Below, one piece after another: positions 1-5,397 of a DNA stretch of 5,397 nt (the stretch's first letter is position 1; every line of letters begins with the position of its first letter). The position numbers were made by a program, and so were the translations under genes. Origin of the DNA: Bacilli bacterium (GTDB lineage Bacteria; Bacillota; Bacilli; Tumebacillales; JAQBPP01); NCBI GenBank assembly GCA_028287455.1, contig JAQBPP010000284.1:1-5397 (forward strand), read 5' to 3'. The notes beneath the pieces are model-generated. The model saw only the letters and a list, made by a program, of their open reading frames with translations. It had not been told where the DNA came from and ran no database searches.

Positions 1-45
1 TGGCGGTTTGTATTGATTTCCTAGGAGAACAGGATTTCTTTTCAT
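1..45 (-). CDS. Start of an unidentified gene, truncated by the left window edge
   Basis: Thirteen bases after the CotS-like gene's stop codon, the minus strand has a purine-rich GAGGGA Shine-Dalgarno-like sequence, a short spacer, and an ATG at 45-43. The reading frame stays open to the window edge and gives the 15 residues MKRNPVLLGNQYKPP. The tight spacing suggests it is the second gene of the CotS-like transcription unit, possibly translated by coupling. Fifteen residues are too few to assign a family. A spore-related role is only a guess from the neighbour. The alternative is that this is a chance ATG, but the ribosome binding site and gene spacing argue for a real start. Confidence 0.5.
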   Translation of the reverse strand, partial: MKRNPVLLGNQYKPP

Positions 46-58
46 AAAGATCCCTCGT

Positions 59-1069
59 TTACAAATCATCCGTTTGCTCACAAAAATGAGCCAGAAAATT
101 TTCTTTTTGAGCCTGCGTATTGAGCAAGGCATGGAATCGTTCTAGTAGTTGGTCCAAACCGCTCCTGTTTGTCTTGTTGTCCTGCACATCATATTTCCTG
201 ACTAATTCCCAAGCTTCTCGCGGCAGCATCATTTGACAGATGGTCAATCGCTTATTGTATATGGACAGTGGATGAACCTCCAGATAAGATCGCCACGCTC
301 TTGTGCCAGCTGGAATGGACCATCCCAGCGTATTGGCCATGAAGGTGGCCAAATCGGATGAACAGGAGCCATACGTGCACAGATCAAAATCCAGGATCCA
401 CGCTCCCGCTGTGCTGATCAGCAGATTCGGACAGGTGAGATCCCGATGTATAATCTGCCCCCCTCTAATTTCTTCTTCTGCGATCAACTGGAGCGGGAGT
501 TGTTTCATCGCCGCAAGGGCCCGCTCCCCCTGCTCAATGTAAATGCTGGCGTGCCTGGTGAGCTCGCGGGCCAAAGGGTCATCAACGCTTAATTTCCTGA
601 TGCTCCGGGTAAAATTGTGAAGGCGTTTTTCAGAGTCGACCAATAGATTAAGCTGGTATCTTCTTCTGTATGGAAGTTTGTGAAACTGAAAATCACTAGC
701 AAGCAAGTGCATGTTCGCGATCGATTTGGACACTTGATCGACATCGTCCAGCACTGCACCATCAAATCGACTGCCTGGGGCCCAATCTGTCAGATACAAC
801 AGCCGCTTGCCGACTTTCAAATACAGCTCCCTGTCTTTGGTACGGATTGGTCTTACTACATCAGCCCCCGCTTTATATAACGAAAGCATGATAGAAGTGA
901 CAAATCGCAATTCGTCTTCGCTAAAATGGAATTCTTTGAGCGCTTTGACGCCTTCCGAAGTGTGCAGCTTGTAAATCGCCTCCGTTTTATAAAGAGAATC
1001 CACCGGCTGGGCAGAGACAACTTGAAGGTGATACATTTTTTCCACTTGTTTCAGCAGTGATGGGTCCAT
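59..1069 (-). CDS. CotS-family spore coat protein, APH/kinase-like fold
   Basis: This 336-residue protein has the layout of the CotS/YutH/YsxE family, whose members associate with the endospore coat and share the aminoglycoside-phosphotransferase/kinase fold. The N-terminal lobe carries the family-like stretch VKALKEFHF (residues 41-49; K45 is a candidate nucleotide-binding lysine). It is followed by the LYLTDWAPG hinge-like segment (91-99). The C-terminal lobe carries a Brenner-type catalytic loop, IIHRDLTCPNLL (206-217), with H208, D210 and N215. A metal-binding ILDFD follows at 225-229. The kinase signature is therefore complete, although biochemical activity of CotS-type proteins is poorly established. 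There is no signal peptide or membrane segment. The ATG is preceded by AAGAAGG about 8 bases upstream, which supports this start. The gene lies behind its own promoter-like sequence, downstream of the dehydrogenase terminator, and is followed closely by another gene start. Its presence points to a spore-forming host. The exact substrate and the member of the family cannot be named from sequence alone. Confidence 0.85.
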   Translation of the reverse strand: MDPSLLKQVEKMYHLQVVSAQPVDSLYKTEAIYKLHTSEGVKALKEFHFSEDELRFVTSIMLSLYKAGADVVRPIRTKDRELYLKVGKRLLYLTDWAPGSRFDGAVLDDVDQVSKSIANMHLLASDFQFHKLPYRRRYQLNLLVDSEKRLHNFTRSIRKLSVDDPLARELTRHASIYIEQGERALAAMKQLPLQLIAEEEIRGGQIIHRDLTCPNLLISTAGAWILDFDLCTYGSCSSDLATFMANTLGWSIPAGTRAWRSYLEVHPLSIYNKRLTICQMMLPREAWELVRKYDVQDNKTNRSGLDQLLERFHALLNTQAQKENFLAHFCEQTDDL

Positions 1070-1149
1070 GTGATTGCCTTCTTTCTATAGGTTCCACGGA
1101 CGTGCGGCTAACACAAATTATTCAGTTCTCTGGCAAAACGAGTGAGGTA

Positions 1150-1178
1150 AGTATCCCGCTCCATGCTCTGTTTGTTAA
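1150..1178 (-). promoter_or_regulatory. Candidate sigma-A-like promoter for the CotS-like gene
   Basis: On the minus strand a TTAACA hexamer (1178-1173; 5 of 6 matches to TTGACA) is followed after exactly 17 bp by GATACT (1155-1150; 4 of 6 matches to TATAAT). It lies between the dehydrogenase terminator and the CotS-like ATG, where a promoter is needed, and would give a leader of about 74 bases. Spore coat genes are usually read by the mother-cell factors sigma-E or sigma-K, and I see no good match to either here, so the assignment is tentative. The -35 element sits within one of two CTTAACAAA direct repeats. Confidence 0.35.
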
Positions 1179-1190
1179 GACTTTGTTAAG
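1171..1190. repeat. Tandem CTTAACAAA direct repeat upstream of the CotS-like gene
   Basis: On the minus strand the 9-mer CTTAACAAA occurs twice, at 1190-1182 and 1179-1171, separated by two bases. This gives an 11-bp period, about one helical turn. The downstream copy contains the candidate -35 hexamer. Such phasing would suit a regulator binding one face of the DNA, but no known operator is recognised and chance is possible in an AT-rich spacer. Confidence 0.45.
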
Positions 1191-1198
1191 AACCATGC

Positions 1199-1231
1199 AA
1201 AAAAGCCTATCTTCTGTCACCGAAGATAGGC
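1199..1231 (-). terminator. Intrinsic terminator after the alcohol dehydrogenase gene
   Basis: Read on the minus strand, a perfect 10-bp stem GCCTATCTTC / GAAGATAGGC encloses a 7-base loop and is followed at once by six T residues (1204-1199). It starts 34 bases after the dehydrogenase stop codon. There is no T run on the plus-strand side, so it acts in one direction. It separates the upstream gene string from the CotS-like unit. Confidence 0.93.
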
Positions 1232-1265
1232 CTCTCGTATCAGGGAAAACGAATTGTATGCTGTG

Positions 1266-2447
1266 CTACTTTGTTAAACACATGCGCAGAATCGATTCGA
1301 TATCTGATTTTGTGAGTTTCTGGAAATTGCCGATCGTACCTGCGCCCCAGCCTTTTGCCGCTTCTGCCGCCATTTCCTCAATTCGCTCTTCGCCAATGCC
1401 ATAGTCACCCAGTGTCCTGGGGGCACCGATCTCATCGAAGAAGCTGCGCACAGCAGCGATTCCTGCAAAAGCGAGCTGCTGCTCCGACTTGCCTTTCGCG
1501 TCGATGTCGAACACTTGCACGGCCAGCCTGGCAAATTTTGCTTCCTTGCCGCTCGCCACATGTTTCATCCAATTCGGGAATACAATCGCAAGCCCACCGC
1601 CGTGCGGGATATCGTAATAAGCACTGATTACATGCTCGATAGCGTGACAGGCCCAATCCGGTTCAACGCCCATGGATATGATGCCGTTTAATGCCATTGT
1701 ACTGCAGTACATCAACGCTTCTCGTCCATGGTAATTTGCGGGATCTTCCAAAACTGGTTTCGCATGCGCAATAATGGTCCTCAAGAGCGATTCACACATC
1801 TGTTCTTGCAGCATCACATGCTCCGTATGGGTGAAATATTGTTCAAAAACGTGGCTCATCATATCCACGATGCCGTACACAGTCTGATTTTTCGGTACAG
1901 TCAGCGTGTTTGCCGGATCACAGAATGAAAATCTCGGATAAAGAGCGAGTGCAGATGTAGAACGTTTCTCCTCTGTTTCCAAATTGCTGATCACAGAGGT
2001 TCCATTCATCTCTGAGCCTGTAGCAGATAAGGTCAGGATCGTCCCCAGCGGCAGTGCATCTTCCGCCCGCGCACGTCTGGTGTAGAAGTCCCATACATTT
2101 CCTTCGTATTTGACGCCGCCTGCAATCGCTTTGGCAGCGTCGATGACCGATCCGCCCCCAACTGCCAGGATTAAATCAACCTGATTCTCCCGGCAGATGC
2201 TGATCCCTTTGTTCACAGAACTAAGTCTTGGATTCGGCTCAATACCTGGTAATTCGTACACAGTAATCGAGGCCTTGCCTAAAATCCCCAACACTTTGTC
2301 ATATAATCCGGTAGACTTGATGCTGCCTCCGCCGTACACAAGCAGCACCCGATCGCCGTACTTCTTAACCTCAGTCTCCAAATGTTGTTCAATCTGACCG
2401 GAACCGTAATATAAAGCGGTTGGATTTTGAAAACGAAACGGATTCAT
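1266..2447 (-). CDS. Iron-containing alcohol dehydrogenase, NAD(P)H-dependent butanol dehydrogenase type
   Basis: This 393-residue protein is full length for the group-III (iron-type) alcohol dehydrogenases and most resembles the YqhD/YugJ/YugK/BdhA branch. That branch reduces aldehydes such as butyraldehyde to alcohols with NAD(P)H in the cytoplasm. The N-terminal Rossmann-like domain shows YGGGSIK (38-44) and the coenzyme-binding VGGGSVIDAAKAIA (96-109). The C-terminal helical domain supplies the expected metal ligands: D195 and H199 in VDMMSHVFEQ, H268 in DWACHAIEH, and H282 in IPHGGGLAI. All four are present, so the enzyme should be active. The metal could be Fe or Zn, and the physiological substrate is not predictable. 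The ATG is preceded by AGGAGTG with a 7-base spacer. It follows prfC by 53 bp with no terminator between them, so it may be co-transcribed, although the spacer could also hold a weak promoter. A strong terminator lies just downstream. No operon partner suggests a specific pathway; aldehyde detoxification or fermentative redox balancing is most likely. Confidence 0.95.
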   Translation of the reverse strand: MNPFRFQNPTALYYGSGQIEQHLETEVKKYGDRVLLVYGGGSIKSTGLYDKVLGILGKASITVYELPGIEPNPRLSSVNKGISICRENQVDLILAVGGGSVIDAAKAIAGGVKYEGNVWDFYTRRARAEDALPLGTILTLSATGSEMNGTSVISNLETEEKRSTSALALYPRFSFCDPANTLTVPKNQTVYGIVDMMSHVFEQYFTHTEHVMLQEQMCESLLRTIIAHAKPVLEDPANYHGREALMYCSTMALNGIISMGVEPDWACHAIEHVISAYYDIPHGGGLAIVFPNWMKHVASGKEAKFARLAVQVFDIDAKGKSEQQLAFAGIAAVRSFFDEIGAPRTLGDYGIGEERIEEMAAEAAKGWGAGTIGNFQKLTKSDIESILRMCLTK

Positions 2448-2500
2448 TTTGCTGCACTCCTAACAATGATACATATTTAGTGGGAATGAACACTTTTTCC

Positions 2501-4084
2501 CTACCGAGGAGCGGTTTCAGATAATTCGAGACCTTTCACCTGATCCCGCACGCGCTGTACGGTCCACTCATTTTTAAACAAGCCTACTGGCGTCCCGTGC
2601 ATATCTTTTACCATTCGACAGTCAAATAGCTGCAATTGCCGCAAAGACGCTTCGTCTCCCTTCATCCAAAAAGCAGACGTATAGGGCAAGCCTGTCATCG
2701 TGATTTCCACGCCGTATTCCCCGCGCAGCCGATGCTGCAGCACTTCCAATTGCAGTGGTCCTACAACGCCAAGGATAGTTTCCGCAGGTCCCTGCGCGGG
2801 CTGGAACAGCTGCATGACCCCTTCTTCGACCAGCTCTGATATGCCTTTTTGAAACTGTTTGTATTTCATCGTATCCTTCTGTTCAATTTTCGCAAAATGC
2901 TCGGGTGAAAATTGAGGAATCCCTTCAAATTCAAACTGTTGACCTTCACAAAGCGTATCCCCGATGCGAAACGCACCCGGATCATGAATGCCAATGATAT
3001 CACCTGCATAGGCCTCTTCGACAATCGTCCGGTCTTGCGCAAGGAATTGCTGAGGTTGAGCCAAGCGAATGCTGCGTCCCGTCCGCACATGCGTTACAGC
3101 CATTCCACGTTCAAAGCGGCCCGAACAAATCCGCAGAAACGCAATGCGATCCCGGTGCGCTGGATTCATATTGGCCTGAATTTTAAAAATGAACCCGGAA
3201 AACTTGTCCAGGGTAGGTTCCACCACTCCCGCAGTTGAGTTTCTCGCCACTGGAGATGGAGAAAGCTTCAGGTAAGTTTCCAAAAAAGGCCTCACACCGA
3301 AGTTTGCCACCGCACTGCCGAAAAATACAGGGCTTAATTCACCTTGCAGAACATCTTCAGGCGAAAACGCATCGCCCGCGCCGTCCAGCAGCTCAATGTC
3401 ATTTTTCATCTGTTCCCACTGATCCGGCTCAACCCAACTTTGCCACTGCGGATCTTCCGGTCCGCTCACTTTAAACGTGTCAAAATCTTCCATATTCGCC
3501 CGGTCAAACTTCTCAAAGCGCAAATTTCGCCGATCAAAGATGCCTTTAAAATCCTTGCCCATTCCGACCGGCCAGTTGATCGGATACGTGCGGATCCCCA
3601 GCACATCACTGATCTCATCGAGCAGTTCAAACGGGTCTTTCGATTGTCGATCGAGTTTGTTAATAAAAGTGAAGATCGGGATGCCGCGTCGTTTGCAGAC
3701 CTGAAACAGTTTAATCGTCTGAGGTTCTACGCCCTTCGCTGCATCGATCAGCATCACAGCACTGTCGGCTGCTGTTAGTGTACGATAAGTGTCTTCACTG
3801 AAATCTTCGTGCCCAGGCGTGTCTAGTATGTTAACACAAAAATCCTCGTAGCTAAATTGCAGTACACTGGAGGTCACCGAGATCCCCCGCTGTTTTTCAA
3901 TTTCCATCCAGTCGGATCTGGCATACGATTTGGCTTTACGGCCTTTAATCGAGCCCGCTTCACGGATGGCCCCGCCAAACAACAGAAGTTTTTCGGTCAG
4001 TGTTGTTTTCCCCGCATCGGGGTGTGAAATAATCGCAAACGTACGACGTCTGCTGACTTGTTTGGTTAATTCTTGTATCGCCAT
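2501..4084 (-). CDS. prfC: Peptide chain release factor 3 (RF3), ribosome-recycling GTPase
   Basis: This 527-residue protein is nearly the same length as E. coli RF3 (529) and is a translational GTPase that removes class-I release factors RF1/RF2 from the ribosome after termination. The GTPase motifs appear in order: the P-loop SHPDAGKTT (20-28), switch I KQRGISVTSS (64-73), DTPGH (88-92), NKLD (142-145) and a G5-like GSAV (256-259). The insert in the G domain between residues 146 and 255, with YPINWPVGMG (167-176), is typical of RF3 and not of EF-G or the tetracycline-resistance proteins. The middle domain holds FIFKIQANMNPAHRDRIAF (298-316). The C-terminal domain holds VVGPLQLEVLQHRL (440-453). 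The protein ends near residue 527 without the extra domains of EF-G. The ATG follows AAGGAG with a 6- to 7-base spacer. The gene begins 31 bp after the thioredoxin-like gene and precedes the dehydrogenase by 53 bp. RF3 is patchily distributed among Firmicutes and not essential where studied. Nothing in the sequence suggests damage or transfer. Confidence 0.98.
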   Translation of the reverse strand: MAIQELTKQVSRRRTFAIISHPDAGKTTLTEKLLLFGGAIREAGSIKGRKAKSYARSDWMEIEKQRGISVTSSVLQFSYEDFCVNILDTPGHEDFSEDTYRTLTAADSAVMLIDAAKGVEPQTIKLFQVCKRRGIPIFTFINKLDRQSKDPFELLDEISDVLGIRTYPINWPVGMGKDFKGIFDRRNLRFEKFDRANMEDFDTFKVSGPEDPQWQSWVEPDQWEQMKNDIELLDGAGDAFSPEDVLQGELSPVFFGSAVANFGVRPFLETYLKLSPSPVARNSTAGVVEPTLDKFSGFIFKIQANMNPAHRDRIAFLRICSGRFERGMAVTHVRTGRSIRLAQPQQFLAQDRTIVEEAYAGDIIGIHDPGAFRIGDTLCEGQQFEFEGIPQFSPEHFAKIEQKDTMKYKQFQKGISELVEEGVMQLFQPAQGPAETILGVVGPLQLEVLQHRLRGEYGVEITMTGLPYTSAFWMKGDEASLRQLQLFDCRMVKDMHGTPVGLFKNEWTVQRVRDQVKGLELSETAPR

Positions 4085-4115
4085 TCGTTTCTCCTTAATG
4101 GTTCACATTCGATCT

Positions 4116-4670
4116 TTAATGGAGCACTTTTTGCACAAAACGCTCCATCTCTTGTTCATTATGAAACATTCCGATTTGCTGCGCCACTATTTTCCCCTGA
4201 GCATCCAAAAGATAAGTGGTTGGCGTACCTACAATTTTAAACGCATCTGCCGCCTGCCCCTGCCGGTCGAGCAGTACTGGATAGTTGATCTTCATTTTGT
4301 TGACAAAAGAATTCACATTCGTTAGTTGATCCTGTCCAGTCCAATTTATGCCGTATACTGCAATCTGGTCTTTATGCTGCTGCGTAAATCGGATTAAATC
4401 AGGCGTTTCCGCCTGACACGGCTCGCACCAGGAAGCCCAAAAATTGAGCAAAACCGGTTTCCCTCGCAAATTCGCAAGAGAAACCGGCTGCCCTTGCAGC
4501 GATTCAAGTGTCAAATCAGGTGCTTGCAGGCCAACTAAGGCGGCTGAAACTGCATGTCCGTGCAAGAGCAGATTGTAGACGACAGCCCCAGTTAACAGCA
4601 CCAAAAGTGGAATCCAGATGCGCATTTTCTTGCGTATCACTGGCATCTGAAGTTGCCCTATTTTAGCCAT
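4116..4670 (-). CDS. Membrane-anchored TlpA/ResA-like thiol-disulfide oxidoreductase
   Basis: From the ATG at 4670 this is a 184-residue protein. It has a short basic N-terminus (RKK at 13-15) and one hydrophobic segment at about 17-37, which acts as a signal anchor, so the rest should lie outside the cytoplasm. A thioredoxin-fold domain of the AhpC-TSA/Redoxin type follows: LQAPDLTLESLQG (48-60), the active site WASWCEPC (78-85) with C82 and C85, and the cis-proline loop VGTPTTYLLD (147-156) with P150. CEPC is also the active site of B. subtilis ResA, which reduces apocytochrome c. No cytochrome biogenesis gene is in view, so a ResA role is unproven and other extracytoplasmic thiol substrates are possible. 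The open frame extends upstream to 4871, but that part is the permease gene read out of frame and has no domain resemblance. The chosen ATG is the first with an AGGAGG upstream. It overlaps the permease gene by 13 bp, which suggests translational coupling. Confidence 0.9.
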   Translation of the reverse strand: MAKIGQLQMPVIRKKMRIWIPLLVLLTGAVVYNLLLHGHAVSAALVGLQAPDLTLESLQGQPVSLANLRGKPVLLNFWASWCEPCQAETPDLIRFTQQHKDQIAVYGINWTGQDQLTNVNSFVNKMKINYPVLLDRQGQAADAFKIVGTPTTYLLDAQGKIVAQQIGMFHNEQEMERFVQKVLH

Positions 4671-5161
4671 AACCGTGCAATCCCTCCTGCTATTACTGAA
4701 ACAATAAGTGATATGATCACTCTGACAAAGACAAATTTGGCTCCCAAAAATGGTATTTCTGCGCCAACGCGCGGCAGACTGATTAAAAACCACGAACTGA
4801 TAAAAGCAACAACTCCGGCGCTGCTGAAACCAGTATTCAGCAGTGACACAGACAGCGGATAAACTGCCCACCGCGAGCCTGTCCCAAGAGCACCAAGGAG
4901 TGTGCCCATGAGAATCTCAAACAATCCCTTGTGTTTGCCAAAATGCAGATAGATAAACCGCTTTTGCAAAAATTGCTCCAACAGGCCTGCGAAGAAAATC
5001 GACACGATAATCCACAGGCAGGATTGTGCCAGCGTCAATAAAGAAGTTTTAATGCCAGAACTAGCTAAAAACGGCTGATAATAAAAGGCGACCCCATACG
5101 CCACCACCGTAATGATGATCAAACCTGCGAGAAACGGATCCACAGTTCTCTTCCTCTCCAC
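4658..5161 (-). CDS. Small polytopic membrane protein, half-size DUF318/YraQ-type permease-like
   Basis: This protein of 167 residues is mostly hydrophobic, with predicted membrane segments near 10-29, 40-62, 81-108 (broken), 113-131 and 141-163. The C-terminal region GALGTGSRWAVYPLSVSLL (90-108), with the following VVAFISSWFLISLP (117-130) and the RVIISLIVSVIAGG closing helix (147-160), recalls the repeated core of the DUF318 permease family (YraQ, ArsP). That family is normally about twice this length with two such cores. Here only one is present, so the protein may act as a dimer. The cysteine-containing motif I associate with that core (C-S-C-G) is replaced by GTGSRWA, so a thiol or metal role of the protein itself is doubtful. 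The outermost start is a GTG at 5161 with only a weak AGGG at long range, right after an in-frame stop. A second GTG at 5143 has AGGA about 8 bases upstream and may be the true start, giving 161 residues. It is probably co-translated with the thioredoxin-like gene it overlaps. Transport substrate unknown. Confidence 0.75.
   Translation of the reverse strand: MERKRTVDPFLAGLIIITVVAYGVAFYYQPFLASSGIKTSLLTLAQSCLWIIVSIFFAGLLEQFLQKRFIYLHFGKHKGLFEILMGTLLGALGTGSRWAVYPLSVSLLNTGFSSAGVVAFISSWFLISLPRVGAEIPFLGAKFVFVRVIISLIVSVIAGGIARLWLK
4681..4688 (-). promoter_or_regulatory. Ribosome binding site for the thioredoxin-like gene
   Basis: On the minus strand AGGAGGGA lies inside the end of the permease gene. 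It is the strongest Shine-Dalgarno sequence in the window and decides the start at 4670. The spacer to that ATG is long (10-12 bases depending on register), but no nearer in-frame start exists. The in-frame ATGs at 4646 and 4625 have poorer upstream sequences. The site lies in translated sequence, so ribosomes finishing the permease could feed this start. Confidence 0.65.
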
Positions 5162-5214
5162 AGCACTTGTACCCTATGCGTATGAAGAGGAAAACGAAAA
5201 AATACTAAGCATGT

Positions 5215-5397
5215 CTACGTTCTGCGAGCGTCAGCCTTTGGCCGTTCAGGGGACTTTTTCCCGGAATTTGCACTTGCTTTAGGCACACCCGGCCCCAACC
5301 GTCCGTTTTCAATCGATTGACGTTCAAATTGAATGGCGGTCTCCTTTTCGATGCGGGACAAGGCAGATAAATCTTTGGGTGTAATCAAAACAACTGA
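5215..5397 (-). CDS. C-terminal end of a probable DEAD-box RNA helicase, truncated by the right window edge
   Basis: An open frame enters from the right edge and runs 60 codons to a TAG at 5217-5215. It has no start codon in view, as expected for the tail of a gene. The first part, SVVLITPKDLSALSRIEKET (1-20), matches the segment that normally follows the HRxGRxGR motif VI in DEAD-box helicases: a beta strand (VVLIT), then a helix ending in IE-plus-basic residues, then a short stretch like AIQFERQSI. The remainder (about 31-60, GRLGPGVPKASANSGKKSP and on) is rich in G, P, K, R and A. It looks like the disordered basic tail these helicases use for RNA contact. None of the catalytic motifs is inside the window, so the assignment rests on the tail alone and could be another helicase of the same superfamily. 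It precedes the permease gene by 53 bp, with no convincing terminator between. Confidence 0.65.
   Translation of the reverse strand, partial: SVVLITPKDLSALSRIEKETAIQFERQSIENGRLGPGVPKASANSGKKSPERPKADARRT

Noticed and set aside
1057..1404. Plus-strand open frame of 115 codons across the dehydrogenase end and the intergenic region
   Set aside because: It crosses the terminator hairpin, overlaps two minus-strand genes antisense, has no family resemblance, and its sequence is explained by the dehydrogenase on the other strand.
2448..2500. Possible promoter (TATCAT) in the gap between prfC and the dehydrogenase gene
   Set aside because: The -10-like hexamer has no acceptable -35 at 16-18 bp, so there is not enough to call a promoter. 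The AGTG...CACT inverted repeat in the same gap is only 4 bp per arm.
2912..3778. Several plus-strand open frames of 75-144 codons inside prfC
   Set aside because: They are antisense shadows of a well-conserved GTPase gene. Their translations are rich in R, S, H and P, with no recognisable domain.
4671..4871. N-terminal extension of the thioredoxin-like frame up to an ATG at 4871
   Set aside because: This stretch is the permease gene read in another frame. It has no signal-like or domain features, while the ATG at 4670 has an AGGAGG upstream and directly precedes a normal signal anchor.
5197..5217. T-rich run after the helicase stop as a possible terminator
   Set aside because: The minus strand has a run of Ts here, but I could find no stable hairpin immediately before it, only 3-4 bp stems.
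5309..5333. Perfect 12-bp palindrome TCAATCGATTGA followed by the near-palindrome TTCAAATTGAA
   Set aside because: Both lie within the helicase coding tail and are accounted for by the codons of the QFERQSIEN segment. Short palindromes of this size occur by chance, and there is no promoter nearby for an operator.

Overview
The window looks like chromosomal DNA from an endospore-forming Firmicute (Bacillales or a relative). The main evidence is a CotS-family spore-coat kinase-like protein, supported by AGGAGG-type ribosome binding sites, T-tailed hairpin termination, and a ResA/TlpA-type thioredoxin protein with a CEPC active site. All seven recognisable genes, including two cut by the window edges, lie on the minus strand. 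Transcription therefore runs from high to low coordinates. I saw no rRNA, tRNA, CRISPR array, insertion sequence or phage gene.

In transcription order, the right edge (5397-5215) holds the last 60 codons of what appears to be a DEAD-box RNA helicase, ending in a basic, disordered-looking tail. After a 53-bp gap comes a small polytopic membrane protein resembling half of a DUF318/YraQ-type permease (5161-4658). It overlaps by 13 bp a membrane-anchored TlpA/ResA-like thiol-disulfide oxidoreductase (4670-4116). Then, after 31 bp, comes peptide chain release factor 3, prfC (4084-2501). After another 53 bp comes an iron-type, butanol-dehydrogenase-like NAD(P)H alcohol dehydrogenase (2447-1266). 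A strong intrinsic terminator at 1231-1199 closes this set. No terminator is visible between the genes from the helicase end to the dehydrogenase, so a shared transcript is possible but not proven.

Below the terminator a new transcription unit seems to begin. A sigma-A-like promoter (TTAACA, 17 bp, GATACT) lies at 1178-1150. It is followed by the CotS-like gene (1069-59) and, 13 bp later, by the start of another gene (45-1) that leaves the window after 15 codons and cannot be identified.

Functionally this is mostly ordinary housekeeping and accessory content: RNA metabolism, translation termination, envelope thiol redox, aldehyde/alcohol metabolism and spore coat. I found no convincing evidence of a wholly new system. 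The part most worth a second look is the overlapping pair of half-size permease and thioredoxin-fold protein. The intact HRD...N...DFD catalytic signature of the CotS-like protein comes next.
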